Notes: generated by a model not told the origin, from the sequence alone. A stretch of 64,000 bases of DNA from an uncultured Clostridia bacterium (GCA_934778205.1 CAKVOD010000001.1:124001-188000), one strand, 5' to 3'. Shown: positions 25,081 through 34,425, numbered from the stretch's first letter. Translations and numbers: made by a program.

Positions 25081-28000
25081 CTATTTTTTAGTCGTTTTTG
25101 AGGAAGTGTTTTTTGTCGCGGATTTTGTGCTAGTTGTTTTTGTTGTACTAGTCGATTTTTTTGCGCTGACTTTTTTACCTTCCGTTTTATTTGCGGTTGT
25201 TGCCTTTGAACCTGCTTTCTTTGCGGTTGTTGCTTTTGGTTTTTCTTCCGCTTTATCTTCAATCTTTTCTTCCAACTGTTCTTTGTTTTCAGTTGTAGTT
25301 TCCACTAAGATTGGCTCTTCCTTTTTAGTTTTTTTGCTTGAAGATTTTTTCGCTTTTGCGCTGTCTTGAACATTAGCGTTTGCGGTTTCAATGTTTCCGT
25401 CCGATATGTCAACATTTTCGCTTTCATTTGTTTCAATATTTGTTTCGATAACTTCCGCTCCATCGTTTGTCGCACCTGCGCCCGCATTTACAAACTTTGC
25501 TTTCAAAGTCGTTTTTTCAATGATTTTATCAAAGATTAGCAAACACTGTGGAAGGACAAACAATATTGTAATCACTGATAACAATGCTCCACGACCAACA
25601 AGCACACCGATTGACTTCAACAATGGAACCGTTGATACCCACCCGATTGTGAATGCGGCGAATACCAAAATCGTACCACTTGTGATGACTGTCGTAAATG
25701 ACTTGCCGATTGCAGTTTTGATTGCTTCAAACTTGTCTTGCGTACGGCGCGCGGTCATATATCTATCCGTGAGCAAGATTGCATAGTCGATTGTTGCGCC
25801 CATTTGGATTGCCATTGCGAGCAAGTAGCAGATGAAGTAAACGCTATCTCCAACAACGCTTGAAATCGCGAGGTTGACCCAAATTGCGCCTTGTATTGCA
25901 AGAACCAAGATTACTGGTATGCTGAGCGACCTAAATGTCAACAATACAATGAGGAAAATCAACAACACTGTGATGAGGTCAGTCCTCAATCTATCCGTGC
26001 TGAACACGTCCATTGTATCGATTACATTATCGGTGCTTGAAACAATGTACGCTTTTTCAAAATTTTCTTCCAAATAAACTCTCAAATCGCGAATGAAGTC
26101 AAGTGCCTTTTCATCTGCAACTTCCAAATCAATATTGAAAATCATTCTATTATAATTTGTTCCAACAAGAGAACTTTGTGCAGTTGCAAGTTGTGCATAT
26201 ATTCCGTCAACTGTTGCTTGTTTGACGCCTGCAATGCGCGCTGGAACTGTAGCGTTGTTTTTTGCAAACTCCGCAAATTCTAGAGCGTAGATTGTTGCGC
26301 CTTCTGCGGTTGCCTCTTTGCCGTAATTAGCAAAAATTGCGGTGATTTGCTCACTTGTCAAACCATATTTTTCAGCAATTGCAGTTGCTGTCAATTTTTC
26401 AAACGCTACTGATTCGTACGCGTTTTTGACTGCGTCTACTTGCGCGCGATTTTCAATGTTTTGCTCATATAGATATGCCAAAACTTTATAGTTCTTAATC
26501 GTCGCATTTTCTGCTAAATCTGTTACACCCAAAATTGCTTTGAACACGTTGTTCATTGCATCTTGGCTTGAAAGTTGGTAAATACCTTGCGCGCTCGTTG
26601 CGTTCAACTCAACATACAAGTTTTTTGAAGCAAGTGCGCTATATTGTGCATTTATGTTATTGTTTACTGCTGAAGTAATTATTTCAGGGGCGTTGTGAAG
26701 CGCCGTCATAATATCGGCAAGGAACAATGAATCCGTTGCCGGATTTTTGCCCAAACTTGCAAATAATCCGTCAATTTTTGCGATTGTTTCGCTGTCCGCG
26801 ATTTCAAATTTCGTCAAGATTTCAGGTTTTGTCAACTTTGTTGTGTAGAGTTCGCTGACTGCAAGTCCTTTCCCTGATGTAATATAATTTCTATCAAATT
26901 TGTCGGTGTCTTTGAAGTAATTGTCAATGTAAGTATAAAGCGCTTGTTCTGCCAAAACTTCTTTATCCTTGTCGTTGTTTTGCTTTGTCATAACAACAAG
27001 CGTATTTTGTTTGCCAAATGTCTTTTCAATTTTTGCTTGGTCTACGGCAACCGCACTTCCCTTTGACCCGCCTTCAACAACATATGTAAAGTTGACATTG
27101 CTTTGGAAGTATACCCCAACAGCAACGATGCACAAAAACAATACCGGCATCACAAAGCGCGTCTTTTTCGCAAATGTGCCGACCTTTTCCATTTTTGGCA
27201 TAAAACTACGGTGGCGAGTCTTTTCAATGCCTTTAGCAAGCATCATAATTATGCTTGGCATAAAGAACAATACTGCCAAAACTCCAATGAACACACCTTT
27301 TGCCAAAACCATACCTATGTCAAAGCCGATTGTAAATTCCATAAACATCAACGCAACCAAGCCCGCAATAACTGTTAGCGAACTTGCGACAAGCGCAAGG
27401 AATGAACCCGCAAGCGCTTTCGTCATTGCCGTTTTTGCGTCGACGCCCTTTTCAGATTCCTCTCTATATCTATGGCAAAGCACAATGCAGTAGTCCATTA
27501 CAAGCGCAATCAACATAATAGAACTAATTGACTCCGTAACAAACGAAATTTCGCCCATAATGAGATTTGTGCCCATATTGATGACGATTGAACAAGCAAT
27601 GACAATCAAATATACAAGCGGTTCAAGCCACGAGCGCGATGTGAGGAACAACACCAAAATGACAATTGCGATTGCTATCAACAATATGATGCCGAGTTCT
27701 TTGCCGATTGCGTCTTGATTGCTTGAAGTCTCAACCGCAGAACCCCCAAGGGCAAAATCATAGCCGTCAAGGTATGTCCTCAAACTTTCGATTGCTTCTT
27801 TTGTTTCTAGATTATAATCTCCATATTCAAAGAATACACTCATCAACGCCTTGCTGTCTTTATAGCAAGTCGAATCGCCTGCATCAAATGAAACTGTTGC
27901 AATGCCTTGAACATTGGCAACAATGTCTTGTGCAAGTTTTGTCGCGCCTTCTGCTGTGATATTTTCGACCATAATTGAGGCAGTACCGCTTGCACCAAAT

Positions 28001-28179
28001 TCATCTTCCATAACCTCTAGCGCAACTTTTGTATTAGAGTCGTTTGGTAGATATTTGGTAAAGTCGTAGTTGATTCCAACTTTTGGAATCATAAAAACAC
28101 TCGCGATTACCAATGCCATAAATAAGCCGAAAAAGTAGTATCTAAATTTTACTACAAAATTTGCAAATTTCTCAAACAT
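25081..28179 (-). CDS. MMPL/RND-family transporter with lysine-rich tail
   Basis: Start placed at 28179 (MFEKFANFVVKFR), since GGAG is then 8 nt upstream. Two halves each have an N-terminal membrane helix, a large outside domain and a five-helix sterol-sensing-like bundle. Bundle one (about 165-370) includes DYCIVLCHRYREESEKGVD; bundle two (about 740-930) includes TIDYAILLTDRYMTARR. Such exporters move lipids or hydrophobic compounds using the proton gradient. The last 130 residues are cytoplasmic, first acidic then a Lys/Thr/Ser-rich repetitive tail (STSTTKTTSTKSATKNTSSK) unusual for the family. It is monocistronic. Confidence 0.88.
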   Translation of the reverse strand: MFEKFANFVVKFRYYFFGLFMALVIASVFMIPKVGINYDFTKYLPNDSNTKVALEVMEDEFGASGTASIMVENITAEGATKLAQDIVANVQGIATVSFDAGDSTCYKDSKALMSVFFEYGDYNLETKEAIESLRTYLDGYDFALGGSAVETSSNQDAIGKELGIILLIAIAIVILVLFLTSRSWLEPLVYLIVIACSIVINMGTNLIMGEISFVTESISSIMLIALVMDYCIVLCHRYREESEKGVDAKTAMTKALAGSFLALVASSLTVIAGLVALMFMEFTIGFDIGMVLAKGVFIGVLAVLFFMPSIIMMLAKGIEKTRHRSFMPKMEKVGTFAKKTRFVMPVLFLCIVAVGVYFQSNVNFTYVVEGGSKGSAVAVDQAKIEKTFGKQNTLVVMTKQNNDKDKEVLAEQALYTYIDNYFKDTDKFDRNYITSGKGLAVSELYTTKLTKPEILTKFEIADSETIAKIDGLFASLGKNPATDSLFLADIMTALHNAPEIITSAVNNNINAQYSALASKNLYVELNATSAQGIYQLSSQDAMNNVFKAILGVTDLAENATIKNYKVLAYLYEQNIENRAQVDAVKNAYESVAFEKLTATAIAEKYGLTSEQITAIFANYGKEATAEGATIYALEFAEFAKNNATVPARIAGVKQATVDGIYAQLATAQSSLVGTNYNRMIFNIDLEVADEKALDFIRDLRVYLEENFEKAYIVSSTDNVIDTMDVFSTDRLRTDLITVLLIFLIVLLTFRSLSIPVILVLAIQGAIWVNLAISSVVGDSVYFICYLLAMAIQMGATIDYAILLTDRYMTARRTQDKFEAIKTAIGKSFTTVITSGTILVFAAFTIGWVSTVPLLKSIGVLVGRGALLSVITILFVLPQCLLIFDKIIEKTTLKAKFVNAGAGATNDGAEVIETNIETNESENVDISDGNIETANANVQDSAKAKKSSSKKTKKEEPILVETTTENKEQLEEKIEDKAEEKPKATTAKKAGSKATTANKTEGKKVSAKKSTSTTKTTSTKSATKNTSSKTTKK

Positions 28180-28245
28180 TTTCATCTCTCCTTTATTATA
28201 AATTAATAAAGTGGCAGTTGCCACTCTATTTTCCTTTGCATTAAA

Positions 28246-28274
28246 ATTATATTAAATATTGAATAAAAAATCAA
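28246..28274 (-). promoter_or_regulatory. Promoter of the MMPL gene
   Basis: On minus: TTGATT (28274-28269), a 17-nt spacer, and TATAAT (28251-28246). Confidence 0.65.
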
Positions 28275-28346
28275 TACTTTGAAGACGTATATTTGCAAAT
28301 CGGTGTATAGTTAGTCAACACTTGCCTTGTTTTTGTAGATAAAATA

Positions 28347-28961
28347 CTAGAATTCTAGTTCATTTTCCTTGTGTTTTTTGAGTTTCCATTCATATGCAAG
28401 AGTCTTCAAAACGAGTCTTGCTTGCAAATCAAACACTTTTTCATTTGTAAATTGCATCAAATCGTCCATTGGTACAAGTTGATACGTTATGAACTCATTG
28501 GGTTCTAAGTGCGCCTCTTCAAAATTTTCGACTTCAACAACAAAGCACGTGAGTGATTCGTCCGTCATCCCAACTGAAGAATATGATGCGTCGTCGATTT
28601 TGACAATTCTTTTTACTTTTGCACCGATTTCTTCCCAAACTTCACGCTCAGTCGCTTGTTCCGGTGTTTCCCCCGCATCAATGTTGCCTGCAGGTGTTGA
28701 ATATACGTAATCATTGATTGGAAAACGATATTCTTTTGTGACGACGGCAAAAACTTTCCCGTCCTTTTTCACATATGGCGCAATTCGTACAACGTCCGCG
28801 CGCCTTTCTTTTGTTGTTGCTTTGAGTTTGTCAATACTGCGTCGCGACGCCACATAATAATCAATATCCTTGCCGTCCACATCATACAAAATGCGATACA
28901 AGTTCAAATACTTTGAATTTGTAACTTTCTCTAGACTCTTAATTTTTACTTTATTTTCCAT
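28347..28961 (-). CDS. Nudix hydrolase (ADP-ribose pyrophosphatase-like)
   Basis: 204 residues. The Nudix box is complete: G-N-I-D-A-G-E-T-P-E-Q-A-T-E-R-E-V-W-E-E-I-G, at about residues 92-113. The surrounding layout (RRSIDKLKATTKERRADVVR, then VAVVTKEYRFPINDYVYSTP) resembles ADP-ribose or nucleoside-diphosphate-sugar hydrolases. Substrate cannot be fixed from sequence alone. GGGAG precedes the start; no operon partner. Confidence 0.88.
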   Translation of the reverse strand: MENKVKIKSLEKVTNSKYLNLYRILYDVDGKDIDYYVASRRSIDKLKATTKERRADVVRIAPYVKKDGKVFAVVTKEYRFPINDYVYSTPAGNIDAGETPEQATEREVWEEIGAKVKRIVKIDDASYSSVGMTDESLTCFVVEVENFEEAHLEPNEFITYQLVPMDDLMQFTNEKVFDLQARLVLKTLAYEWKLKKHKENELEF

Positions 28962-29092
28962 AATTATCTCCCTTAATACATTGTATCACATTTTACATTT
29001 TTTTGTAAATATAAAAAATTGTTCTAATGTATTTACACTTTCAAATGTAGAATAGTGTTCAGCCAAAAACTAAATCATTTTTGTCATAAATA

Positions 29093-29121
29093 TTGACATA
29101 TCAGCATAAATTTACTAAAAT
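29093..29121 (+). promoter_or_regulatory. Promoter of the HAD hydrolase gene
   Basis: Consensus TTGACA (29093-29098), a 17-nt spacer, TAAAAT (29116-29121), and then AAAGGAG before the ATG at 29140. Confidence 0.75.
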
Positions 29122-29139
29122 ATATATAAAGGAGAAACT

Positions 29140-29955
29140 ATGAAAAATATAGCATTTATTTATGACCTTGACGGAACGCTTGTCGACGGCTATCTATACA
29201 ATCAATGTTTTGAGAAAATTTTGAACCTTGACTTACTCGCCGAATGGCCAAGCATTGTTGAAAAGTCCGCCGAAAGTGACGCGACACCAAATTTATACTT
29301 TACGTATACGCTCGTGCGTTCAATGAAGGAGTACGCGCAAAAGACAGGTAAAACCTTTGCGGAAATTTACGACGAATGCGTGAATAATGTTAAATATTTT
29401 GACGGCGTCACTGAATGGTTTGACAAAATCAATGCGTATGGGAAGGCGCGCGGTTTTGATATTCAGCACTATATTGTATCCGCTGGCGACAAAGAATTGA
29501 TTAGTCGCATTTCAATTGCCCCGCACATTTCCAAAATCTACGCCAACACTTTTATATATGAAAATGGGGAACCCGTTTGGGCATCAAATGTCATCACATC
29601 TGTCGAAAAAACTGAGTGCATATACAGGATTTCGAAAGGTAAATTTAATAGTTATGATTACTCAATATATGATAAAACCAATAAAGAACACCGCAATGTT
29701 CCATTTGAAAACATAGTGTATTTTGGCGACGGCGAAACAGATATTCCGTCAATGAAACTTGTCAAAAACAAAGGCGGACATAGTGTTGCTGTTTATGGGG
29801 AAAACAAAGAGCGCGCACAAAAACTGCTTGACGACAACCGCGTTAGTGCAATTGCGCCTGCAGACTATACTGAAGGGAGCGCGCTATTTGAGTACATTTG
29901 CGCCACAATCGACCGAATTGCCACCCGCCAAAACTCGAACTCTATCTCACGATAA
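29140..29955 (+). CDS. HAD-superfamily phosphatase-like hydrolase
   Basis: 271 residues. HAD motif I is YDLDGTLVDGY at residues 8-18, motif II is in QHYIVSAGDKELI, motif III involves Lys near TSVEKTECIYR, and motif IV is VYFGDGETDIPSMKL. The helical cap between motifs I and II (to about residue 100) fits the HAD-I group. Likely a soluble phosphatase; the substrate is unknown. It has its own strong promoter and a perfect terminator, so it is a single-gene unit. Confidence 0.88.
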   Translation: MKNIAFIYDLDGTLVDGYLYNQCFEKILNLDLLAEWPSIVEKSAESDATPNLYFTYTLVRSMKEYAQKTGKTFAEIYDECVNNVKYFDGVTEWFDKINAYGKARGFDIQHYIVSAGDKELISRISIAPHISKIYANTFIYENGEPVWASNVITSVEKTECIYRISKGKFNSYDYSIYDKTNKEHRNVPFENIVYFGDGETDIPSMKLVKNKGGHSVAVYGENKERAQKLLDDNRVSAIAPADYTEGSALFEYICATIDRIATRQNSNSISR

Positions 29956-30040
29956 ATATTTATAAAATAATTTGCAACATAAATACCAATCACTTAGGTA
30001 GTTTAAGAATTCTTGCACAAAACTAATCTCTTAAAACAAA

Positions 30041-30075
30041 ACAAGAAACGCATAATATGCGTTTCTTGTTTTTGT
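30041..30075. terminator. Perfect 13-bp hairpin terminator
   Basis: ACAAGAAACGCAT (30041-30053) pairs perfectly with ATGCGTTTCTTGT (30057-30069), followed by TTTTG. It ends the HAD gene, and on minus it can end the small CCxxC gene. Confidence 0.85.
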
Positions 30076-30095
30076 TTGCGCGAGGTAATGTTGCG

Positions 30096-30236
30096 CTATT
30101 TTTTTAAAATGGTATACTTTTGTTTTGGACATTTGCCACAACATTGACGTCGCCCTGTTTTGTAAGGGTCGTAATCGGGAATATATCCAACAAAATACTG
30201 TTGCTGTCTAAATTTGATTGCATCAGTCAATTCCAT
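30096..30236 (-). CDS. 46-aa small protein with CCGKC motif
   Basis: On minus the ATG at 30236 has GGAGC 7 nt upstream. The frame reads MELTDAIKFRQQQYFVGY, then IPDYDPYKTGRRQ, then CCGKCPKQKYTILKK and a stop. The three cysteines in CCGKC could bind a metal or form a disulphide. It lies 44 nt downstream of the Rho-like gene on the same strand and is probably cotranscribed. No family known to me; coding status is supported by the RBS, the position and the end at a terminator. Confidence 0.6.
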   Translation of the reverse strand: MELTDAIKFRQQQYFVGYIPDYDPYKTGRRQCCGKCPKQKYTILKK

Positions 30237-30280
30237 AGTTTGCTCCTTGTGCAAAACCCCTACTACATTATATGCGAACG

Positions 30281-31435
30281 CTATTTATCGTGTCGAACTG
30301 TTTTTTCTTTGCTGAGTTGCGTATGTTCCTCAACCCACAAAAAGTCCATAAAGTTGTCAAAATCATTGTGTTCAGCAAAAAATTCTGGCGAACATCCGCC
30401 TATGACTGTGCAAGAGCCACAATCGGCAAAATTGCGCGCCATTGCAAAGAACGATTTTATTGAATAGATTGCTTCGCTTCCCAAATTGCCTTGATAAACA
30501 TCCGCTAAATCTGTGATTAACAAAATGACATCTTCGCCACGTTCAGCAAGGCGCTTTACATAATTGATTGCCATTTTCAGCACATAGAACTGCCTAGTTG
30601 GCGCGTCGCTAAATGTGCTATAGAATAGTTGAAACTTATCATTTCCCGCCTTTTTCATTTCGTCGATGCGCTCAGGCGTTTCGTTGAGTGCAAGCAAAAC
30701 TATTTTCGCGGAACTGCCGACGCTCGTCACGACAGGTAGCACGATTGAATATAGACGCGAACGTTTGTTTCCTACAATCAACCCACGGTCGCCATAGCAA
30801 AGTGGCGCTATTTTCTTGATTTCTTCAACGACAGGAAACTCGCCCTCAAAATCGACGTCCCTTTTGATAAATTGTGTTGCCTTTTCTTCAAAAAACGGTC
30901 TTTTCGCCACCTCATACTCGCAGTCGTCCATTGTAATCACTTTTTGTGCTACTAACATTTCAAGGTCGGAATCGTATTTTGCCTCGCAGACAAGTTTGTC
31001 TCCTTCTCTAATTCCGTTTATATCGGCAAACTCCTTTGAAAGAAATGCGACGCGCTCAACCGTCATCGGATTCTCAAAACTAATCAAAAAATATTGATAG
31101 TTGCTCTCAAGCACAAAGCCAGAAACGCGCGCAACATTGTTGCCCTCATATTCAGCAATGCGCTTTTTGAACACAACGTCGCCGTCCATATCGCCTTCGA
31201 CGCCATAAACAATTGCAGACTCGCTATTCTCTAGTGGCATAAAGCAACCTTTTGCCGGTCTGCCCTTGTTGTTTGGAGCATAATATGGTTGCTCCTCGCC
31301 GTTTTGAATTGCCAAAATTTTTTCAATCAATTCTTCTCTTTTCTTTGTTGTTGGCGACCTAACGCCAATGTGTCTTGCTAGAAATCTCAATTGATAAATA
31401 CTGTACTTTTTTAATTGCTCCTCAGTGTAAAGCAT
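30281..31435 (-). CDS. Rho-like protein with degenerate ATPase site
   Basis: 384 residues. Residues 1-45 resemble the Rho N-terminal helical domain (QLKKYSIYQLRFLARHIGVR). Residues 75-165 look like an RNA-binding OB fold (ARVSGFVLESNYQYFLI). From about 200 the Rho core is recognisable: PLCYGDRGLIVGNK, LLALNETPERIDEM, FSDAPTRQFYVLKMAINYVK, GEDVILLITDLADVY, and KSFFAMARNFADCGSCTVIGG. The P-loop A-P-P-x-A-G-K-T is replaced by VGNKRSRLY and the Walker B Asp context has changed, so ATP hydrolysis is unlikely. It may be a regulatory or RNA-binding paralogue. AGGAG precedes the start. Confidence 0.75.
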   Translation of the reverse strand: MLYTEEQLKKYSIYQLRFLARHIGVRSPTTKKREELIEKILAIQNGEEQPYYAPNNKGRPAKGCFMPLENSESAIVYGVEGDMDGDVVFKKRIAEYEGNNVARVSGFVLESNYQYFLISFENPMTVERVAFLSKEFADINGIREGDKLVCEAKYDSDLEMLVAQKVITMDDCEYEVAKRPFFEEKATQFIKRDVDFEGEFPVVEEIKKIAPLCYGDRGLIVGNKRSRLYSIVLPVVTSVGSSAKIVLLALNETPERIDEMKKAGNDKFQLFYSTFSDAPTRQFYVLKMAINYVKRLAERGEDVILLITDLADVYQGNLGSEAIYSIKSFFAMARNFADCGSCTVIGGCSPEFFAEHNDFDNFMDFLWVEEHTQLSKEKTVRHDK

Positions 31436-31543
31436 AATACATATTCTCCTATTTTTCTTCTTTTGTTTAATTTACGTATTTTTGTAAAAAATTATACCAT
31501 ATTGTAACACATAATTTTTATTTTTGCAATACTTTGATAAAAT

Positions 31544-32293
31544 TTAACAAATATACTGAACGTCCGCTTCGCCTTTCAAGTGTTCTGGGATTTCGCTTGT
31601 GTCGATATCCGCACCCTCGAATTCGTCTTTAATTTGTTGAATTTCGCTATCAACTTGCTGTGGCTCACTTATAGTCGCGTCTTCTTCGGCGCCCTCATCA
31701 TCTTCGGCGCCGTCGCCTATGTCGTACTCGTTATACATACTTTCTGTTGTGTTTCCTACATTTAGAATTTGTATTCTCTCAAGTAGCGTTTCATAGTTTG
31801 GCAAATCTTCAAGTGACGACAAGTCAAAGCGTTTCAAAAACTCTTCCGTTGTGCCAAACAAAAGGGGCTTGCCGACAACGTCTTTTCTACCGACAACTTC
31901 AATCAAATTGTGTCCGAGCAACACTTGAATTGCGTAATCACTAGATACTCCGCGCACGCTCTCAATCTCAAGTCTTGTAATCGGTTGCTTGTATGCAATG
32001 ATTGCCATTGTTTCAAGCGCCGCTTTTGTCAATGCCTTTTCTTTGATTGGGTTCAAAACATCAGCAATGAAATCGGAGTATTCCGGATTGGACGATAATT
32101 GAACTTTATTTTTGTATGTGATGACATTGATGCCACACGGCGACACATATTTTTGTTTCAAACTCTCGATTGCCGTTTTTACTCTGTCCACGCTAACATT
32201 AAGTTTTGACGCTATATCCTCAATTTCGACGCCTTGCCCCGCCACAAAAAGTATCGACATAACAATTTCGTCTAAATTATCTAATCTATCCAT
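31544..32293 (-). CDS. scpB: Segregation and condensation protein B
   Basis: 249 residues. ScpB is the winged-helix kleisin partner of ScpA in the SMC condensin complex. Two winged-helix domains are visible (about 8-80 with IEDIASKLNVSVDRVKTAIE, and about 85-165 with LTKAALETMAIIAYKQPITR and ESVRGVSSDYAIQVLL). An acidic tail of about 70 residues rich in Asp/Glu follows, longer than usual. It starts 2 nt after scpA ends. Confidence 0.95.
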   Translation of the reverse strand: MDRLDNLDEIVMSILFVAGQGVEIEDIASKLNVSVDRVKTAIESLKQKYVSPCGINVITYKNKVQLSSNPEYSDFIADVLNPIKEKALTKAALETMAIIAYKQPITRLEIESVRGVSSDYAIQVLLGHNLIEVVGRKDVVGKPLLFGTTEEFLKRFDLSSLEDLPNYETLLERIQILNVGNTTESMYNEYDIGDGAEDDEGAEEDATISEPQQVDSEIQQIKDEFEGADIDTSEIPEHLKGEADVQYIC

Positions 32294-32295
32294 AA

Positions 32296-33264
32296 TTATT
32301 CCTCATACTCATCAATTTTTTCTGTTGTTTGCCCTTCGACATAGTCAGGATTTTTGATTATCAAAATGTCCTCAAATAAGTCAGCTTGCGTGACCTTGAT
32401 AAACTGCAGTTTCATAAGTTCAAGCATCGCTTGAAATGTCGAAATGATTTCACTCTTTGAATAATCACTATCAAACATTTCGCTGAAATGAACTTGCTGT
32501 CTTTCATTCAATACCACTTTCAATGTGAATATTTTTTCCGCAACTGTAAATCGGTCTTTTTCAATCTTTCGCTCAATACTAACAGTTGTTTTTTGCTGTA
32601 GTTTTATCATCATTTTAGTAAACGCGTTCAAAAGATTGTCCATATTCATTTGCTTCAGCACATACCTAAAGTCGTTGACGGACTCGTCAGGCTCTTTATA
32701 GAACCTATCGATGTCCTCAATTTTTTTCAATTCGTCTGCTACTTCTTGCATAATCTTATATTCTTCGAGCTTGCGCATAAGTTCTTTTTCAGGGTCGACC
32801 TCATCTTCCTTTGGTTCTTCAGGTTTTGGAAGCAATGCCTTGACTTTGATTTCAAGTAGCGTAGCCGCCACCGCCAAAAACTCACTCGCTTGCTCTAGGT
32901 CAATTGAATCGGATTGCCTAATATATTCAAGATATTCATCAGTTATTTCGCTCAAAACAACGGTTTTGAGGTCAACTTTGTTGTCGTCCATAATCGCAAG
33001 CAACAGTTCATATGGGTTGTCATAATCTTTGATATCGTACTTATGCTCATCGTTCGTCGGGGCATTTGTGCCGTCAGTGTTCGCAACACTGGTTCCCGCG
33101 CTCGCGACTGACTCCGCGTCCACGTCAGCGTTTCCCGCCACGTATTCCGCACTTGCCACTTTTTCATTTTCGCACTTTTCAATAAATTCAGCGTTTGACA
33201 ACATCACGTTGTCATTCTCGCCAACTTCTTGCACGAACTCTTGTTCTTTTGAATCAATCATCAC
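32296..33264 (-). CDS. scpA: Segregation and condensation protein A
   Basis: 322 residues; ScpA is the kleisin subunit that bridges SMC heads. The kleisin N-terminal motif is NPYELLLAIMDDNKVDLKTV after an unusual 75-residue acidic, low-complexity head. The SLEVAATLLEIKVKALLP-like helix is present as FLAVAATLLEIKVKALLPKP. The C-terminal winged helix is VHFSEMFDSDYSKSEIISTF. Start at 33264 or the Met at 33261; GGAG suits both. The order site-2 protease, scpA, scpB with tiny gaps is a common Bacillota operon. Confidence 0.94.
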   Translation of the reverse strand: MMIDSKEQEFVQEVGENDNVMLSNAEFIEKCENEKVASAEYVAGNADVDAESVASAGTSVANTDGTNAPTNDEHKYDIKDYDNPYELLLAIMDDNKVDLKTVVLSEITDEYLEYIRQSDSIDLEQASEFLAVAATLLEIKVKALLPKPEEPKEDEVDPEKELMRKLEEYKIMQEVADELKKIEDIDRFYKEPDESVNDFRYVLKQMNMDNLLNAFTKMMIKLQQKTTVSIERKIEKDRFTVAEKIFTLKVVLNERQQVHFSEMFDSDYSKSEIISTFQAMLELMKLQFIKVTQADLFEDILIIKNPDYVEGQTTEKIDEYEE

Positions 33265-33271
33265 AACTCCT

Positions 33272-33928
33272 TTAGAAAATCAAATTCCAAAACCACTCAA
33301 ACACCCAAACAATGCCGTTGACTGCGTATCCAAGCACCCACCCTACAAGTCCAGAAATCAGTAAAATGAGTAGCAGTATTTGTCCATAACGCATATTGAA
33401 ATCGACGAACTTGTTGTCATATCGCATAAAGGCGTTCAAAAAATTGAACCCGTCAAGCGGATATATCGGCAACAAATTGAACACTGCAAGCGACAAATTA
33501 ATTATCATTCCAAACCCAAACAAATATGATAGAAAAAACTTGAACGTACTTTCTGGCATCAAATTTGACACACATACAAACAGCCCCGCGCTAATGAACG
33601 CAATGATAATGTTTGTCGTAATTCCCGCAAGCGACACCGCGACAACGCCCTTTTTGTGATTGCGGAAATTGAGCGTGTTTATCGGCACAGGCTTTGCCCA
33701 CCCAAAGCCGACAAGTACAAAACAAATCAAACCTATTGCGTCAAAGTGTGCAAGCGGATTGAGCGTCAAACGCCCATACGCCTTTGGCGTATTGTCTCCC
33801 ATTTTTACCGCAATATAACTATGACTAAATTCGTGCAACACAATTGCCACGACAATAGCAATGACATACGCGAGTAGCAACAAAATCGCCTCTCCCGCAG
33901 TCAAGCCGTCAAAATAACTAAATATCAT
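33272..33928 (-). CDS. Site-2 protease family membrane metalloprotease (M50)
   Basis: 218 residues with four to five membrane helices. The zinc motif HEFSH is in VLHEFSHSYIAVKMGD (about residue 32), and the second site lies in IYPLDGFNFLNAF (about 155), of the N-P-x-P-P-L-D-G type. It resembles the YwhC/RseP-like group that sits upstream of scpA-scpB in many Firmicutes. Substrate unknown. First gene of a three-gene operon with a strong promoter; 7 nt from scpA. Confidence 0.9.
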   Translation of the reverse strand: MIFSYFDGLTAGEAILLLLAYVIAIVVAIVLHEFSHSYIAVKMGDNTPKAYGRLTLNPLAHFDAIGLICFVLVGFGWAKPVPINTLNFRNHKKGVVAVSLAGITTNIIIAFISAGLFVCVSNLMPESTFKFFLSYLFGFGMIINLSLAVFNLLPIYPLDGFNFLNAFMRYDNKFVDFNMRYGQILLLILLISGLVGWVLGYAVNGIVWVFEWFWNLIF

Positions 33929-33955
33929 ACAATAACTTTCCTATTTTAATATATC

Positions 33956-33984
33956 ATTATATCAAAATTTGTAACATTTAACAA
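33956..33984 (-). promoter_or_regulatory. Promoter of the site-2 protease-scpA-scpB operon
   Basis: On minus: TTGTTA (33984-33979), a 17-nt spacer, TATAAT (33961-33956); an AGGAAAG RBS follows. Confidence 0.7.
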
Positions 33985-34011
33985 GTATTTTAGGTGGCAG
34001 GTGCTTAATCT

Positions 34012-34326
34012 TTATTGCAATTTCTTCAAAAAATCAATAGCAAACTGCTTGTTTTCGCAAGTTAGCCTGCCAAATAATTCCAAAATATTTTTATCTTCTT
34101 CATTATAGTCTTTGCCCAAATAGAAAAAATCTTGAACACTAATATTGAAAATATCAATCAAATTTAACAACGTGCTCACTTTCAATGCAATTTGTCCGTT
34201 TTCAATTCTTGTCACATATAATTCACTTTTGTCTAACCTAAAACTTGTTTCCCTAGCGCTGAGGTTCGCCCTATTTCTAAAATAACCAATTCTCGATATT
34301 ACATCATCATACGTAAACTTTTCCAT
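34012..34326 (-). CDS. XRE-family helix-turn-helix regulator
   Basis: 104 residues with one N-terminal HTH (about 8-65: FRNRANLSARETSFRLDKSELYVTRIENGQ). LNLIDIFNISVQDFFYLG follows the HTH, and the tail of 35 residues is helical. AAGGAG precedes the start. Probably a transcriptional regulator; no target is evident because it sits between housekeeping units. Confidence 0.85.
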   Translation of the reverse strand: MEKFTYDDVISRIGYFRNRANLSARETSFRLDKSELYVTRIENGQIALKVSTLLNLIDIFNISVQDFFYLGKDYNEEDKNILELFGRLTCENKQFAIDFLKKLQ

Positions 34327-34370
34327 ATAACTATCTCCTTATATATTATAGCAGAAACCCTATAAAATAC

Positions 34371-34405
34371 AAAACCGCTGGGGCGGTATGCCGGACAGCG
34401 GTTTT
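34371..34405 (-). terminator. rplJL terminator
   Basis: AAAACCGCTG (34371-34380) and CAGCGGTTTT (34396-34405), with an inner CGG/CCG pairing. On minus the T-rich tail TTTTGTATTTT follows. Confidence 0.8.
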
Positions 34406-34425
34406 ACTATAGAAGTAAGATGAAA

